A stretch of 64,000 bases of DNA from Acridotheres tristis. Lineage: Eukaryota; Chordata; Aves; Passeriformes; Sturnidae. Shown in pieces: positions 1-12,670 of this stretch. Location: contig CM072894.1 of the NCBI GenBank assembly GCA_037013685.1, positions 29,945,529 through 30,009,528 of the forward strand, in the 5' to 3' direction. Both the position numbers and the translations under genes were made by a program. Numbering within the stretch: position 1 is the stretch's first letter; the number at the start of each line of letters is the position of its first letter. Under the pieces are notes generated by a model. That model was given only the letters and a program-made list of their open reading frames with translations. It was not told the DNA's origin and searched no databases.

Positions 1-199
1 TCTTCAAATTCTCCCTTGTCAATTGAGCTTCCCCTCAAGAACACTTAGTCTCAGAATGATTCCCATCAACTGAGTATAAATATTGGGTTTGAAGTCTTGA
101 TTTCACTCTTGTATGTTGCATGTGAACAGCTTGATCCATTCCCCTGAATCCAGTCAATGAAGCCAATGGAATCAGAACCAGCTCTTAATCACATAATTT

Positions 200-228
200 C
201 TTGACTACTTAGAAACTAAGTAGTCAAG
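200..228. repeat. Perfect 13-bp inverted repeat with a 3-nt loop
   Basis: The left arm cttgactacttag (200-212) and right arm ctaagtagtcaag (216-228) are exact reverse complements separated by aaa. Pairing does not extend usefully beyond the arms. Confidence 0.95.
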
Positions 229-979
229 CACTGAAATGATCCCAGATGTCAAAGACATCATCACAGTGTGGAACTAGATAAAATACTGAGAATAATGATA
301 CCTGCTCAACTCAAGGGTATTTGTACCATATTTTGGCCTGAAAACCAAAGTCCACTATCCACAGCAGATTATGCAGGCACTGATTTTAGAAATACCACAT
401 ATTAGCAATTTTTGATTTAAAAAACCCCAAACTTGCCTAGACGAGCATTAAAGAAATACAGACAACTGACCAGTGAAATACAGAATGAATTCTCTCTGTG
501 TCACTTTCATTTCCCAATACACATTGGTTTCCTGCAGTAGAGAGCTTTGAAACAAGTCACAAATCTAAAAGACTGGTACGCTAATAATGTGGTAAAATAT
601 CTAACATTTTGCTCATGAACTTTCCCCAGTCCTGTCACCTACATTCATTCTGCCCTGCTCAGAGGTGTTCCACACTTGAGCAATGTGGAATGTCTTCCAT
701 TCCATAAGGCACCCACCACACCTGCAGATATAACAATGGACACTACACACAAACAGGCTCTAGGTGTCCATGAGTTAGTTCAGCAGAAAGATAAAGGTAA
801 AAATCTTCCCTGCACTCTGTGTTGTGAGGTTGATCATAGTAGGGAATAGATGATAGGACTAAGAGCTTTACCAACTTGAAATCTTTACCAAGTGCCAGCT
901 GCATTCACACATAAACAGTTAAAATCCACTGCACCCATCCTTTTCCACTGACATCTTTCTTCTTCCAGCCTGTTTGTTT

Positions 980-1008
980 ATGTATGAATGTATGTATGTA
1001 TGTATGTG
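980..1008 (+). repeat. (ATGT)n microsatellite
   Basis: A run of tatg/atgt tetranucleotides with one variant unit (gaatg). Confidence 0.9.
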
Positions 1009-1706
1009 CATTCAAAGTCTGCAATTTCCCAGCTAATAGCTTGTCTGCTAGCACCTCCTGTATGACATTTGAAATTCTGCCGGTTATGTTAAGGACGAAA
1101 CAAACCCACAATGAAACTGCACAGCAAAAACAAAACAAGAAGATCTGACAATACTACAGAGAAAAATGCTATTATTAGCATATAAATTTAAAAATTCCAC
1201 TTGGGTAAAAACACAGAAGTCTCTTCAATGCCCTGCCTAGCATCATCAAATCCTTGAACCACCCTTGCTTTGGCACTGAAGGAATTTTTTTGTTAATCTT
1301 ACCAAAGCCAGAATCAGAAACCTTAAAAATCAGCCACCATAAGGGCTCTTCCACTGTTCTGGGCAGCAAGCACCCACAGCAGCTTCCCTCTCAAGCACAA
1401 ACGTGTCAGGTCAGGGCTGGCAGCAGGAACAGGCTGTGTCCTGGGTGACCACGACACATCCATCCAGCACGATCTGCTCAGTAATTCAATCACAGAGGGC
1501 CTGATGAGGTGGTCTTGAGTTTCTCTCCACTTCACAAATCCTAGGTACAAATCGGACCCGCCTTCATATCCAAAATTCAGAAAGTCAAATGATCACTTTG
1601 CTGAAATATATGGAATTTTGCTTGAGTGGGATCAGGAGTTCAGTAGGTACAGGCCAAAGTCCAACTAGACCAAAACTCTCGTGTCTTCCAGTTTCTTTGT
1701 CTTGCA

Positions 1707-1778
1707 ATACTGACATTAGTGGAGATTATTAAGTGTCCATTAAAAGTGGACATACTGACATTAATGGGCATTATAAGG
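1707..1778 (+). repeat. Imperfect direct repeat with a 45-bp period
   Basis: atactgacattagtggagat (from 1707) and atactgacattaatgggcat (from 1752) are each followed by ta-rich sequence ending in aag. The similarity covers about 25 bp. Confidence 0.55.
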
Positions 1779-3399
1779 CTGAGAGTACATAGATTGTACG
1801 AAGTTTCCTTTGCCAATCAAAATAGTTGCATTTCATTTTTAGAGCTCAACACAAAATATGCTTCTCCAAATTCAGCTTCCAGAACAGTTCAATTAAGCGA
1901 GGATGCAGGAAAACAGAGATAATTTATTTTTGGGCAATGCAGTTTTGTTTGCTTCTCATACATATTGTATAAATATGCTTAACTTTTCTTTTTTTTCCAA
2001 CCTACACATCAATTGTGTCTTCTTCAGAGCAACCTTTCTTATACCAGGGTATCTTCCTCTAAAAATTACAGCTTAAAGTTATCTTCATAGGATGCCTAAA
2101 ATGTGCAAGATATCTGAAGTTGAGTTCTTGTCCATACAACCCTAAAAACCCCACACAAAAGATACAGTATTTCTAACTAAGACACGAGCTCCACCTCTTG
2201 CAATCCTTCTTGGCAGGATCTTTCTTCTGTGTGAGACAAAATCTTCACGTCCCAAAGATTTCAGAATCAAGTGGTGAAATTATGGTTACAGTCATGGACA
2301 TGGAATTATCAAAAATGTTGCTGCACCCAAGTAAGTGCTGACATGGCTGCAATTATTTAAAGGGGGCAACAGCACTCAAGTGTTTTCTGGGTAGTCACCA
2401 AATTAAGGAAGATTCTGGACATGATCCCTTAAGGGCAGAATCCATATAATGGATTTATGCTGCAGCTTCCTACTTCTTCCTTCTTAAAATACCATCACAC
2501 TCACAGATCTCAAAATGGCTGTGATGCAGGAGAACCAAAGAATTGCACTCAAATGCATGAACTTAAAAAAGGTTAATAGTTACCTGTGCTGTCACTGCTA
2601 GATGTCCACCAGAAGTTCTGAAAAGGAGTCAAAATGTTTTACTCTCCATATGTTGTCATAGGTTATATAAACACATTGTTCACAGATGAAAATTTAAGAG
2701 AATAATCATGAAAATGGAGTTGAAATATTTTATTTGGAAAAGGACATCCTTTGTATGGATAGCATTTGTCAGGTATGTCCCTGCAAACTGTTTGCTGGAG
2801 AGTAGGGGAAAAGAATCCCTGCCACTGATATTCACAGATTTTGAGGAAATGTCAGGCAAAACATCAATTTTCATCCTTTCCCACTGTGGTCACTCTCCCA
2901 GGAGAGATGATGTCAGTAAGAGCTATGGGTGAACAGGTCTGATCAGGGCTTTTTCCCCTCTGAAACAGAACGCAAGGACTGCATCAATCTGGACACCCAC
3001 CCCAACCTGCAAACAGCAGAGCCAGGCAGTCAGAGCTCTCCAAAGAAACAACACTTCCATCCCTAACCCATAAATTCACATTGTGCTTCTGTAGCCTGTG
3101 TACAGAGACAGGTTGAACACCCTTTCCACTAGGTCTATAAGAAAAGGGAATTACCCTGCAGGGGTCAAAGGGGTGTTAGGCACGGGGGATGTTGGGCTGT
3201 GCCCTTGGGACGCAGGCAGGCACAGGGTGAGCAGAGTGCCCAGCACAGATGGCAGCAGGGGATGCTCCCTGTGCTCCCCGACAGGCACAGCCCCTCTGAC
3301 AGCAGCCACGCTCCTGCCAGACCTGAAAGCCTCATGCCACAAGACTTTGAGCTGCTTCAGAGCAGCTGTGTGTGGGCTGGAGATACTAGGCACAACAGG

Positions 3400-3441
3400 A
3401 AAAACAAAAAAAAAAAAAAAAAAGAAAAAAGGGGAAAAAAA
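3400..3441 (+). repeat. Interrupted poly-A tract after a GC-rich segment
   Basis: A runs interrupted by single c and g residues and one gggg. It directly follows a GC-rich stretch at about 3150-3400. No AATAAA signal is seen just before it. Confidence 0.9.
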
Positions 3442-4305
3442 GCTCTTTTTTGAGTTTACTTAGCATTTGACAAACAAAATTATTTCCATAGCAACATGTG
3501 CAGTCTGTTGAATAAATATCTGTGTAAGTACAACAGACATAAAGGTGTAATTGGTCTATACTTGTTCAAAAACAAACCTGTACATTTGATTGTGTATTCT
3601 TGTTTCTTCTAATTTTAGTGTTTATCAAACACCTTTAAGGACTACTTCTGTATTATTCTCTGCAGTACACGTTTCTCTGGAATCAGGGAGAAAGAAGCAG
3701 AGGGCTCAAGACCAGTGTTTGCTGTGCTCACAGGAACTCAACCATGTGGAATTCTCACATGATAGAGTGGAGCCCTCCCTCATTAACTAGCTTGGTTTAA
3801 TAGGAAAGGAAACACAAAAGCTACCAAACACCCATTTTAAACATTTCTTAACACACCATTTCCATTCAGTACAACTCAACAAGGCTGAAAATACTTCTCA
3901 AAGCATATTTTGTTTGTTTTGTTATTAAAAGGTAAGATACTAAGAACCTAAGAAATATACTGTTTAAGTCAAAGGAGGACAACTGTAACAGGACATAAAG
4001 GTAACATCATATGTGGGAGGATCTGCAAGAAAGGAGAAATATCATGCAAAAATGGGTTTACTACAAATGCTTCCTTATTTTCTCATTCAGGAATAATTAC
4101 AAGCTTGAAGTTCACATACATTTGAGAATTCAATACATCCTTCCACAACCATAATCTTCTACCAACATTTAGTTTAGTGGGAGTATGTTACAATTTCCAG
4201 TGAAGAGGTTTTCAAATCCATACATTCAGCTTGACTACTTCAATCTGCAGAACAAAAATGAAATTTCAAGATATCATCACAGTGGACTTTCCAAACGACT
4301 TAAGG

Positions 4306-4352
4306 TTTTTTTGTTGTTTTTTTTTGTTTGTTTGTTTGTTTTTTTTTATTTA
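4306..4352 (+). repeat. T-rich tract with (TTTG)n core
   Basis: A poly-T tract with an internal tttgtttgtttgtttg run. On the transcribed strand this reads as A-rich. Confidence 0.9.
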
Positions 4353-6581
4353 GAGAAAAGGAAAAAAACTAAAATTAATTATACTAAATTCAACTTACAT
4401 TTTGTTTATGGGTTCCTTTTAAAAATGCTCTTATTTTCATTAAATGTACATTTAAATCATTAAGACAATATTTTAAGTGAAAGATTGCAACATAAGAGAA
4501 CTTCATGTTCTTTTGTCTTGATTTTTAATTTATGACTCTTTGAATTTTTTTTTACATTTTCCATTATTTTGTGGCTGAATAAGCATTAACAGTGTGTTCC
4601 TGAATGACTGGGATCTCTGAGAGCTTTACATATTCTGTACAGTCATGGTTAAGATCTCTGTGGGTCTAATTATTGTGCTTGATTTGTAGGGTGGGCAATT
4701 GAGTGCCTGATATTGCAAAAAAGCAAAATGCTGAATCACTGAAATTGTTCTTCATATTTTCATCCCCTATTTGCCTGTTTCACCACCCTGCTCTTTGCAG
4801 ACAATAAAACACTGTAAAAGTGGACAGCTGGGTGCAGGGATGGAAGCTGCAATATCTTAACATTTTCTCCCTTCCTGTCAAAATAGCTGGATTCCCAAAG
4901 GGGAGATTCCTACGTGCAGGGACATGATAAATTATTCTTCAATCAGGAATAAAGTGAGAGCCTACATAAAGCATTTTAAGTATGAATCAGTCTAATAACT
5001 TACATAAGGAAGGCAAGGGAGAAAAAATGAATTCCTGCTGTAAATGATGAGCACATTTCAAATACCAGGGTCCGTGTATGTTGGTTAGAGCTAAAAGAAA
5101 TATAAATCAAATTTTCAGCTACAGAAGGGGATTTGGTGTGACTCTGCTTTGCAGCAACACAATGGAAATAATCCCAAGACTACAGGGAAAACCTTATAGG
5201 TTACTCCTGTGTTCACTGCAAGATTCATTCAGAAGTCACCCTCGGGGTAGAGGGAGACACATCAAACACAGGTAAAGTCTTCCCCCCTCACATCCTACCC
5301 AAAACCAAGTCTTGAGCTTGAAAAGAGTTTTATTTTAGCTCCGTGCACCACGACTGATTTGAACTTCAGGAAAACCTGAAATAAATCAGATAAACGATAA
5401 ACTGGTGCTACCTACATGAACTTTTGCAGTTGTAATTACATAGTATTTCTCTCTTGGTATAAAGGAGTTCTCAGGAAGCCTGACTGCAAAAGCATAAAGA
5501 TCTTAGGTTGCACACTTCAGGATATTGTATAATCTTCAATCAAATGCAAATTCCTGATTTATATACTGTATCCACTGATTTAATTTACATAATTATAAAT
5601 AAGAGACATGTAATTTTATTGGTATAGAATAATTCTGCAATATTGTTCCACAGATATATAAAGATCCTAAGTTTTTATTCTGTACTCCTTAAATTCTTCC
5701 AGCCATTACATATGATTATTGATCCTTCACACTTTCAAGGAAAACATTCAAAAGTAACAGATATTTTTGCTTCATCTGTTAGATGGAACTGAGAAATGTG
5801 TCTTCCTCTCTGTGTAAGCAGCTATTATAAATATGCAATTAATAATATTTGAGGCTTGAGGGGGAAAAGGAAGATGTATAAATGGACAAAAATTCTGCAG
5901 GTGATTTTGCAATGCAGTTAACTTTCCAAAGTTACTACATTGGACAAAAGAGCCCCAAAAGCTTCAGAGTGAGTCAGCTGTTCCAGCTATAATTGTCTTT
6001 ACCTAATCCTGACTGCACTTATGCTGGTCTAGATCTTTAGAGCTTAATTTTTGCCAGAGTACTATGCATAGTAGTTTTTTTAGCATATTTAATATTGGCT
6101 TATTTTGAACCAAATACCACAGAGCAACTCTAGAAAAATCCACTGACAATTAGCTCAGAATAAGAGTTTTTACTGAATCCACTGAATCAGTAAGAGCTGG
6201 AGAGTATAATCAGAAGAAGACTAAGCTGCAGACAAGCAGAAGAGAAATGAAGAGCATATTTTAGGGCTTCTCTGAAAGATTGTGCCTCGTTGACACTTCT
6301 CTAAACAATATACATCATTTTTATGTGCTATGCCCATGAGAACTGGGAGACAGTCACAAATAAAAATGGACCTTCAGGACTAAGAGAGTACTTTACACCA
6401 TAAGCTTGTCATTCATAAAGATGTAGTCAACACTGTTTGATTACTTATACATATTACTTCATTTTAAGTGTCTTCCAAAAATTTTCATGAAGATTGTAAT
6501 CGAATTCCCTCTTGTGCCAAGCTACTTTTATTTATTGATTCTATAAGTAAAATCAATACAAAATACTGTCCTCTAGAATTT

Positions 6582-6611
6582 TATATTTGCTACTTCAAGG
6601 TAGCAAATATA
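6582..6611. repeat. Perfect 12-bp inverted repeat (hairpin)
   Basis: The left arm tatatttgctac (6582-6593) and right arm gtagcaaatata (6600-6611) are exact reverse complements around a 6-nt loop (ttcaag). Confidence 0.9.
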
Positions 6612-9304
6612 TAGCAAAACAGGTACTGCGCATCAGTGCATTAAGAAAATCTTATACTGTTAAAATTACTGTGCCACTTCAAGTTTTAGTTGCCATATGG
6701 AACTAGAGATACCACTTTTCAGCAACAAGCAGAAAATGAAAAGTGGGAAAAAACCCCACCCTGATCAATCTTACAGCATTTTACAATAACACCTGCTGGA
6801 TGCTGCAGTAATACCTGATAATACAGGATAGAGGAGCAGGGGAATTAGGCAGGAGGACAGGGCAGGGCAGCCCTTTGTGGTGACATCCCTCCCAGCAGCT
6901 GTGACCCGAGGGGCAACCTCTGCCTCTCCATGGCAGGGGACAGTGTGGCCAGGACACTGAGCTCCCAGTGCCTGGCACAAGGCTGTGCCCAGCACAGCCA
7001 CAGCCCTGCTGCCAGGGCTCAAGCAGCAGCAGAGTGGCATCAACCATACAGGTCACCCTTGGTGACCAGAGAGAGCAAAAACCTTGTCATGATCCCTTTG
7101 CATTCCTGCTACAGCCACGGCCTGTAAAGTGTGCTCTCTCTGCTCACATCCACACTAAATGTCAGGACTACAACTCTGCTTGCCCAGAAACTGATTTTTT
7201 CATTTTATTCCAAAGCAGAGATCAGATACAAACTCGGGTGAGAAACCATAATATAAACAGAACAGCTCTCAGAATACAAACACCAAAACCATGACACTTT
7301 GGAATTCTTTATTGGAAGACACTGTGGTACATAAAATCTTTATAAGTCATTAAGTATTTAGAATGAGATGAGACTGCTAATTCTCCTCATATCTGTAGAT
7401 GAAATTCTGCTTATCCAAGACAAGATCTAGATGACAGTTTTCAGTGTCTCCTTATGGACACACACTTCACTGTATACAATAAAGTGTGTTGCTGAGTAAG
7501 CTTTGATTTTGACTCTATTGACTGGATTCAACTCACCCTAATACAGTCACTTTTACTCACTGCCAAAACCTGAGATGGAGGAAAAAACAAACCCTCAGTA
7601 AAGACGTCACACTATTATTTGTTATTTTTGTTTCATTTAAGCTACTGAAATCTTTCCCTTGACAAACACAATCAAGTTGAAAAGACTAAAAAGTCTTTTG
7701 GTCTGAAATTCCCAGGAAATTAGAGATCCTTTTCTTTGTTAGTGGTAACAGTGGGACACAGCAGGAATTCACTGAACCAGAGCTCCAGAAAATTTATTCC
7801 ACTATTAGAGAAGTTTGCATACAAACACTTCTCTCTTAACTCATTTGGATGGTGAATGGCTCTGGGTGATAAAAATTTTACAGTATATGTTTTAAGGGAA
7901 AAGAAAAAAAAAAACCAGAAAAGAAAAGGTAATAGATTATAGATGAATGGCACAGAGATGGGAAAGAATGTTTTGGGTAGGACTGGAAATAAATCAATGC
8001 AAGTCATTTGAAAGTAGGAAGTCATCAGGGAGAAATACATTGGAGTTGAAAGATCGAAGGGATCAAATGTAATCAGAGTATAGTATAGAACTGGTCCTCT
8101 TTCATTATTATTTTTCTCCTTTGGTTCACTTTGGTTCTGAATGTTTTCAAGAATCAGCTTATACTTTTTAAAACTCAAGAAAGTTTTTTTATGTTATTTA
8201 ATCACTGGAACAGCTATCGTAAGTACTGAGTAATGAGCTTTAAAGAGAACTCTCTTCTATGAAATGCATCCCATTCCTCTCGAACCCCAGACTTTCCCAG
8301 AATTTCATGCACAGACTTTAAAATTCCCCCTCAAACTGCACAAGTTGTTGCCTCTGCTCTGCCACTGGAAGATGACCCCAAAGTACCCTGCTCTGGACGT
8401 TATCACTTCTGACTTATTCCTCTACCTTACAGTTTACTTTCATTTCTTTGTTCTAATGTCAACACTGTCCTTTAGCATATAAAGACCTGCCTTATCTCAT
8501 CCTTTTATAAAACAAACCAAGCTCTTCTTATGAGACAGAACACCAATCTCCCCAGATCTTTTCAAGGTCTTTTCCTCACTTCTTGAGCAAAGGCAAGAAA
8601 AATTGCTCAGAGAATTAAAAGCAAATTCATGAAAAGTCTGAAATATCCAATGGAGATTAACTGTCAGAAGAAAGACACATTAGCACAGATATCCTGACTA
8701 CTGCTTCTGCACCCTCCTGTGCAAGGCCATGTCAGCTCACTTTCCAATCTCCATGGCAAATTGATTTGCTGCAGATGTGTGCAAAGGTCTTAAGGTAATC
8801 TGTCTTTACCACCTTAAGATACTTTCATGCAACTTTTTAAGCATTATGGAGAAAGAATGATTTCTTGCTTTGCCCATTATTGTAATTAGAGCAAACCCAT
8901 ATAGTGTTATCATTTAATATGCTGCTCAAAGAAAAAAATGCAAGGCAAAGGTTATTCAAGACAAGTGTGTTTCTCTTATGCATGCAGAAAGCGAGCTGGC
9001 AAAGCATTTTATCTCTAAAAAATAAAAGATTAAGTTAAGGATGCAATTTTTTAACATGACACTTATAAAATAAAAGCTTCTAGTTGAACTGTGTCTTTCC
9101 TCTGGCATATTAAAATTTATGTTCTTTAAGGATAAAATAGAAAAAAAATTATCAGTTAAATAAATGAAACATGTCAGAAATATAAATCCCTGAGACTCTA
9201 TTAATTTACGGTGCATTCTATATGTCTTCCTCAGCTAACAATAACAAAATCACTATTTCCAAACTATTTTATGTGAAAGATTAGCGTGTCATTTCCACGA
9301 GGTT

Positions 9305-9450
9305 TCACAGAACCACAGAATCGTTTGGGTTGCAATAAGATCACTGAGCCCAACCATTAACCCAGCACTGTCACTAAACCATGTCCCAAGTGAAGTGACA
9401 CATCTCCCCAACCTTTAAATACCTCCAGGGATGGTGACTCAGCCTGTTCA
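9305..9450 (-). mobile_element. CR1 LINE 3'-end fragment (sense with respect to DPP10)
   Basis: The plus strand reads as the reverse complement of a bird CR1 3' end. It starts tcacagaaccacagaatcg-tttgggttg, then has cactgagcccaaccattaa-cccagcactgtcac, then ctaaaccatgtcccaagtg, and ends near cctccagggatggtgactca. These blocks, in this order, are characteristic of avian CR1 subfamilies. The copy is 5'-truncated, as usual for CR1, and lacks the reverse-transcriptase region. Numerous substitutions suggest an old insertion. Confidence 0.9.
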
Positions 9451-9520
9451 CACCAGACTGAACAGAATTCATTAACTTACCTATTTGGTGTGAGACATAA
9501 CCACCAAAATGAGGCTAAAA

Positions 9521-9640
9521 TAAAGGTTTTCTGTGACCACTCATGATCCCCCCCAAAAAATAAAGGTTTTCTGTGACCACTCATGATCCCCCCCAAAAAA
9601 TAAAGGTTTTCTGTGACCACTCATGATCCCCCACAATTAA
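9521..9640 (+). repeat. 40-bp tandem repeat, three copies
   Basis: The unit starts taaaggttttctgtgaccac and ends tcatgatccc-ccccaaaaaa, exactly 40 bp. Copies 1 (9521-9560) and 2 (9561-9600) are identical. Copy 3 (9601-9640) differs only in its last eight bases. Almost perfect identity implies a recent expansion, so the locus is likely length-polymorphic. Confidence 0.97.
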
Positions 9641-9766
9641 AGATTCTACATCTAAAGATCTACTTCCAGTAAAATCCACCACAGAAAATTCTTTTTCAGA
9701 TGTTAACAGTATACCCCTCTGAACATGGATTTTTTTCCACAGTTTGACCAAATAACTATCAAAAGT

Positions 9767-9785
9767 TATATATATATATATATAT
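9767..9785 (+). repeat. (TA)n microsatellite
   Basis: About nine uninterrupted TA units just downstream of the 40-bp repeat. Confidence 0.95.
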
Positions 9786-12611
9786 GTCCAGGCATACTTT
9801 AATGAAATATTTTCAGGTTAGAGTAATAAAGTGGCAAGTACAACAGAGATGAAATTTGATAGGCCATTTGTGTAGTAAACTACATCTCCACAGCTCTTTA
9901 ATCAATGTCCTGAACCAATTACCACTCATTATTCTTGATGCATTGTAAGAGAACACATGACCATATATCACTCCCAATGATCATAACGTTTTATGCTAAT
10001 TTAATATGCTACCATATATAACACCTCAAGGTTAAAAAGAAAAAGTCTCAAACATTTCTGAGAGACATATAGCTCAGGAACTGACTTTCATTTCCATTAT
10101 TTAAGTAAATGTATAGATTGATAGATATGTTATCCACTATCCATTTGGAGTACTTTGTCAGACATAAATTTAGCTGCCAGCATTTTTCATCTACTGCACT
10201 CATTTTTTACTCTGAATATTATTTCATCTCATTTCTATACAAGGCAACTTTTTGTAGCCTCAGACTTTTTTCATAGCCCATCCCAGTGGCAAGAATTTTA
10301 CAGGAATTGGAATGAACTGGGCTCCCCTACCAGCTCATGACATACAGCAGCACTTGGCAGGAGTAAGACCATCTGCCCAGCTCATAGAATTACACTCCAT
10401 CAGACAATATATCCAGTTTGGGTCATTTAACACCTCTGAGCTTTAGATACAACCAGCAAAATTAGCACAGAAGTTCTACAATCAGGTATCTTTTCATGTT
10501 TAATATTTCCTAAGCATGCTCCAGTCTCACTCGGTAGCCAAATCACAAGAAACTGCAGAGAGACTGTGTGTTCTGAATTCCCATTTTTCTTTGGCTGGAA
10601 CACACGTAAGATGGTTATAACTGATTTATCTATAAAACTATAAAGCAATAATGAAAGCATTACTAACTGGCAAGGGGCAAAATAATAAAGTAGGCAGAAT
10701 ATGGATTAAGTGAGGATTTTTTGAGATCAAGAAATATATTTGAAAAGGGAACCTTCTCTTAGCGATGCAGAGGAAACAAGAAAGAAAATTGAACGAGTAA
10801 GAGAGTGCATAATTATATCTGGAAGGGCATAGGATTAGGCAAGTTAAAGTCTCACAAACACTAAATGAAGTAGAGAAAACAGAGACAAAAAGAGAAAAGC
10901 TAAAGTAGAAGAGGAAAATAAGAGAAGCAGGGGTGAGATTTCTCAGTTAACTTGGCATTTCTTAATGTGCAGATGGAAGTATACACAGAAAACAGAGCAA
11001 GAATTTGAGAATGCTTATAGACAGAACATAACACCAAACTACTAGGATAAATGTAAAAACCTGCTAGATTCAGACCATTAAGAGGCAGAGTAAAAGGAAG
11101 AGTTCAGAATGACATATCACTGGACAGCAGTAATAGGAAAGAGGGTGGCAGAGAAGAGCAATGTGCTCCTCACTGTGACCTCTGCTGATTCTGTGTTTTT
11201 CCCCATTCATTTGCTTGTCACATTTTCAAGTCCTAAAATCCCATTTCACTGCAAGGTTGAAAGAATTACTGGGACACTAATATAAGCAAAACCACCCAAA
11301 TAGACAGCCTTTCTCTGAATATTCAAAACCGTTCATGATGTTCTTCTATTTTTGGAACACTACACAAATAGGACATAAATTGCAATGAGCTACCATAACT
11401 TTAATACCAAGCTCATATTTAGATTTTTACTTTCCTAGCAGTGTTCACTGTATGATGAATTTAATTTTATCTGAGACACCGAAAAAGAAATTACAGCACT
11501 GCCAAAGCAGATGGCTGCTGTAATGAATATCACAGCTGAGACTCACGGTGAAATTCCACTCATGAGAAATAGTATCAATATACAAGTTTCCTTTCTCAAC
11601 TTTATATCTGCTCTTTTGGGGAGGACTGATTTTTACATGTCTCAAGGTGTTGGAAACCAAACTTCAAATTTAATTGCTGAATTTTTCATTTTACGTGTGT
11701 ATATATTAGCTTAATTGTTTTTAAGCTTCCTATGTGGAAATCTTATCAACCACTCACTCCAAATACTCCTAATCTTTGAGCAAAATGAAGCATTAAGTCT
11801 AATAATACACTGCAAAATAGCCGAGTGTTTTTTAAATCCTTCAACTGAGCCCTTTATAGTATCAAATATTTTAACAAAATGTGATACATATATATTATGT
11901 ATCTATAGTTATATACATACTGGTGATGGGAAAACCTGAGGGATATTAAAAAAACCCCATTACCTCAAAAAAAGAGTGATCTAAGGTTTAGAACTTCATA
12001 CAAATTCCTTTTTTACTTTAAAGTTACAAGATTTGATTACAGAAAAATTAACTGGGAAATAGCCATATACTCCCAAATAAAACAAACACCATTTTAATTT
12101 GCTAATTTAAATCTAACTACAGTTTATTTACATTATTTCAGGTACGTTCTTCAACCATTATGGCAACCTGAGCATCTGTGGTAGAATTCCATGTTAAGAA
12201 AACACAAGATTTTCCAAAAGAAGACTCTTCACCTTTGACCAGCATCTACAGACATGACAAATATAAACCTCACAGCAAAGAGTTGAGACCTATACAGTAA
12301 ATTAAACTATTTATGTAGTCCACTCTCTGAAGGAAGCCTGAGATGAAAGGTTACATTAATACCAGTGATCTGCCCTGAACCTCAAGGACATTTTAATGAG
12401 CTAAAAGCACATTTAACACCCTGCCCTTTCAGATCTTCATTATGCTGCTGTACTAAAACTTCCACTGCTCTTAGTGTTGCTGACTCAAGAAGACACGGGA
12501 GACAAAAATAAAGTAGAACTGGCATCATGTGCTAGAGAGACACGAAGTTACTTCTGGCAGCTGAGTTTTCTGTATCTTCCCAAGGACTGAAATTCAAAAA
12601 GTTAAGGGAAA

Positions 12612-12670
12612 CTAGATTTGGACTCAGTGATCCTCAGGGGTCCCTTCCAACTCAGGATATTCTGTAGAAT
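12612..12670 (+). mobile_element. Short CR1 LINE 3'-end fragment
   Basis: The blocks gatttggactcagtgatcct, then ggggtcccttccaactcagg, then atattctgt correspond to the last about 60 bases of CR1 before the 3' octamer repeats. Only this tail is recognisable. It is antisense to DPP10. Confidence 0.8.

Noticed and set aside
7720..8178. Longest open frame in the window (152 codons, minus strand)
   Set aside because: The product is rich in F, L and S, with a run of phenylalanines from an A-rich tract. It matches no family I know, and it has no splice context or conserved motif. It is expected by chance in 64 kb of AT-rich DNA.
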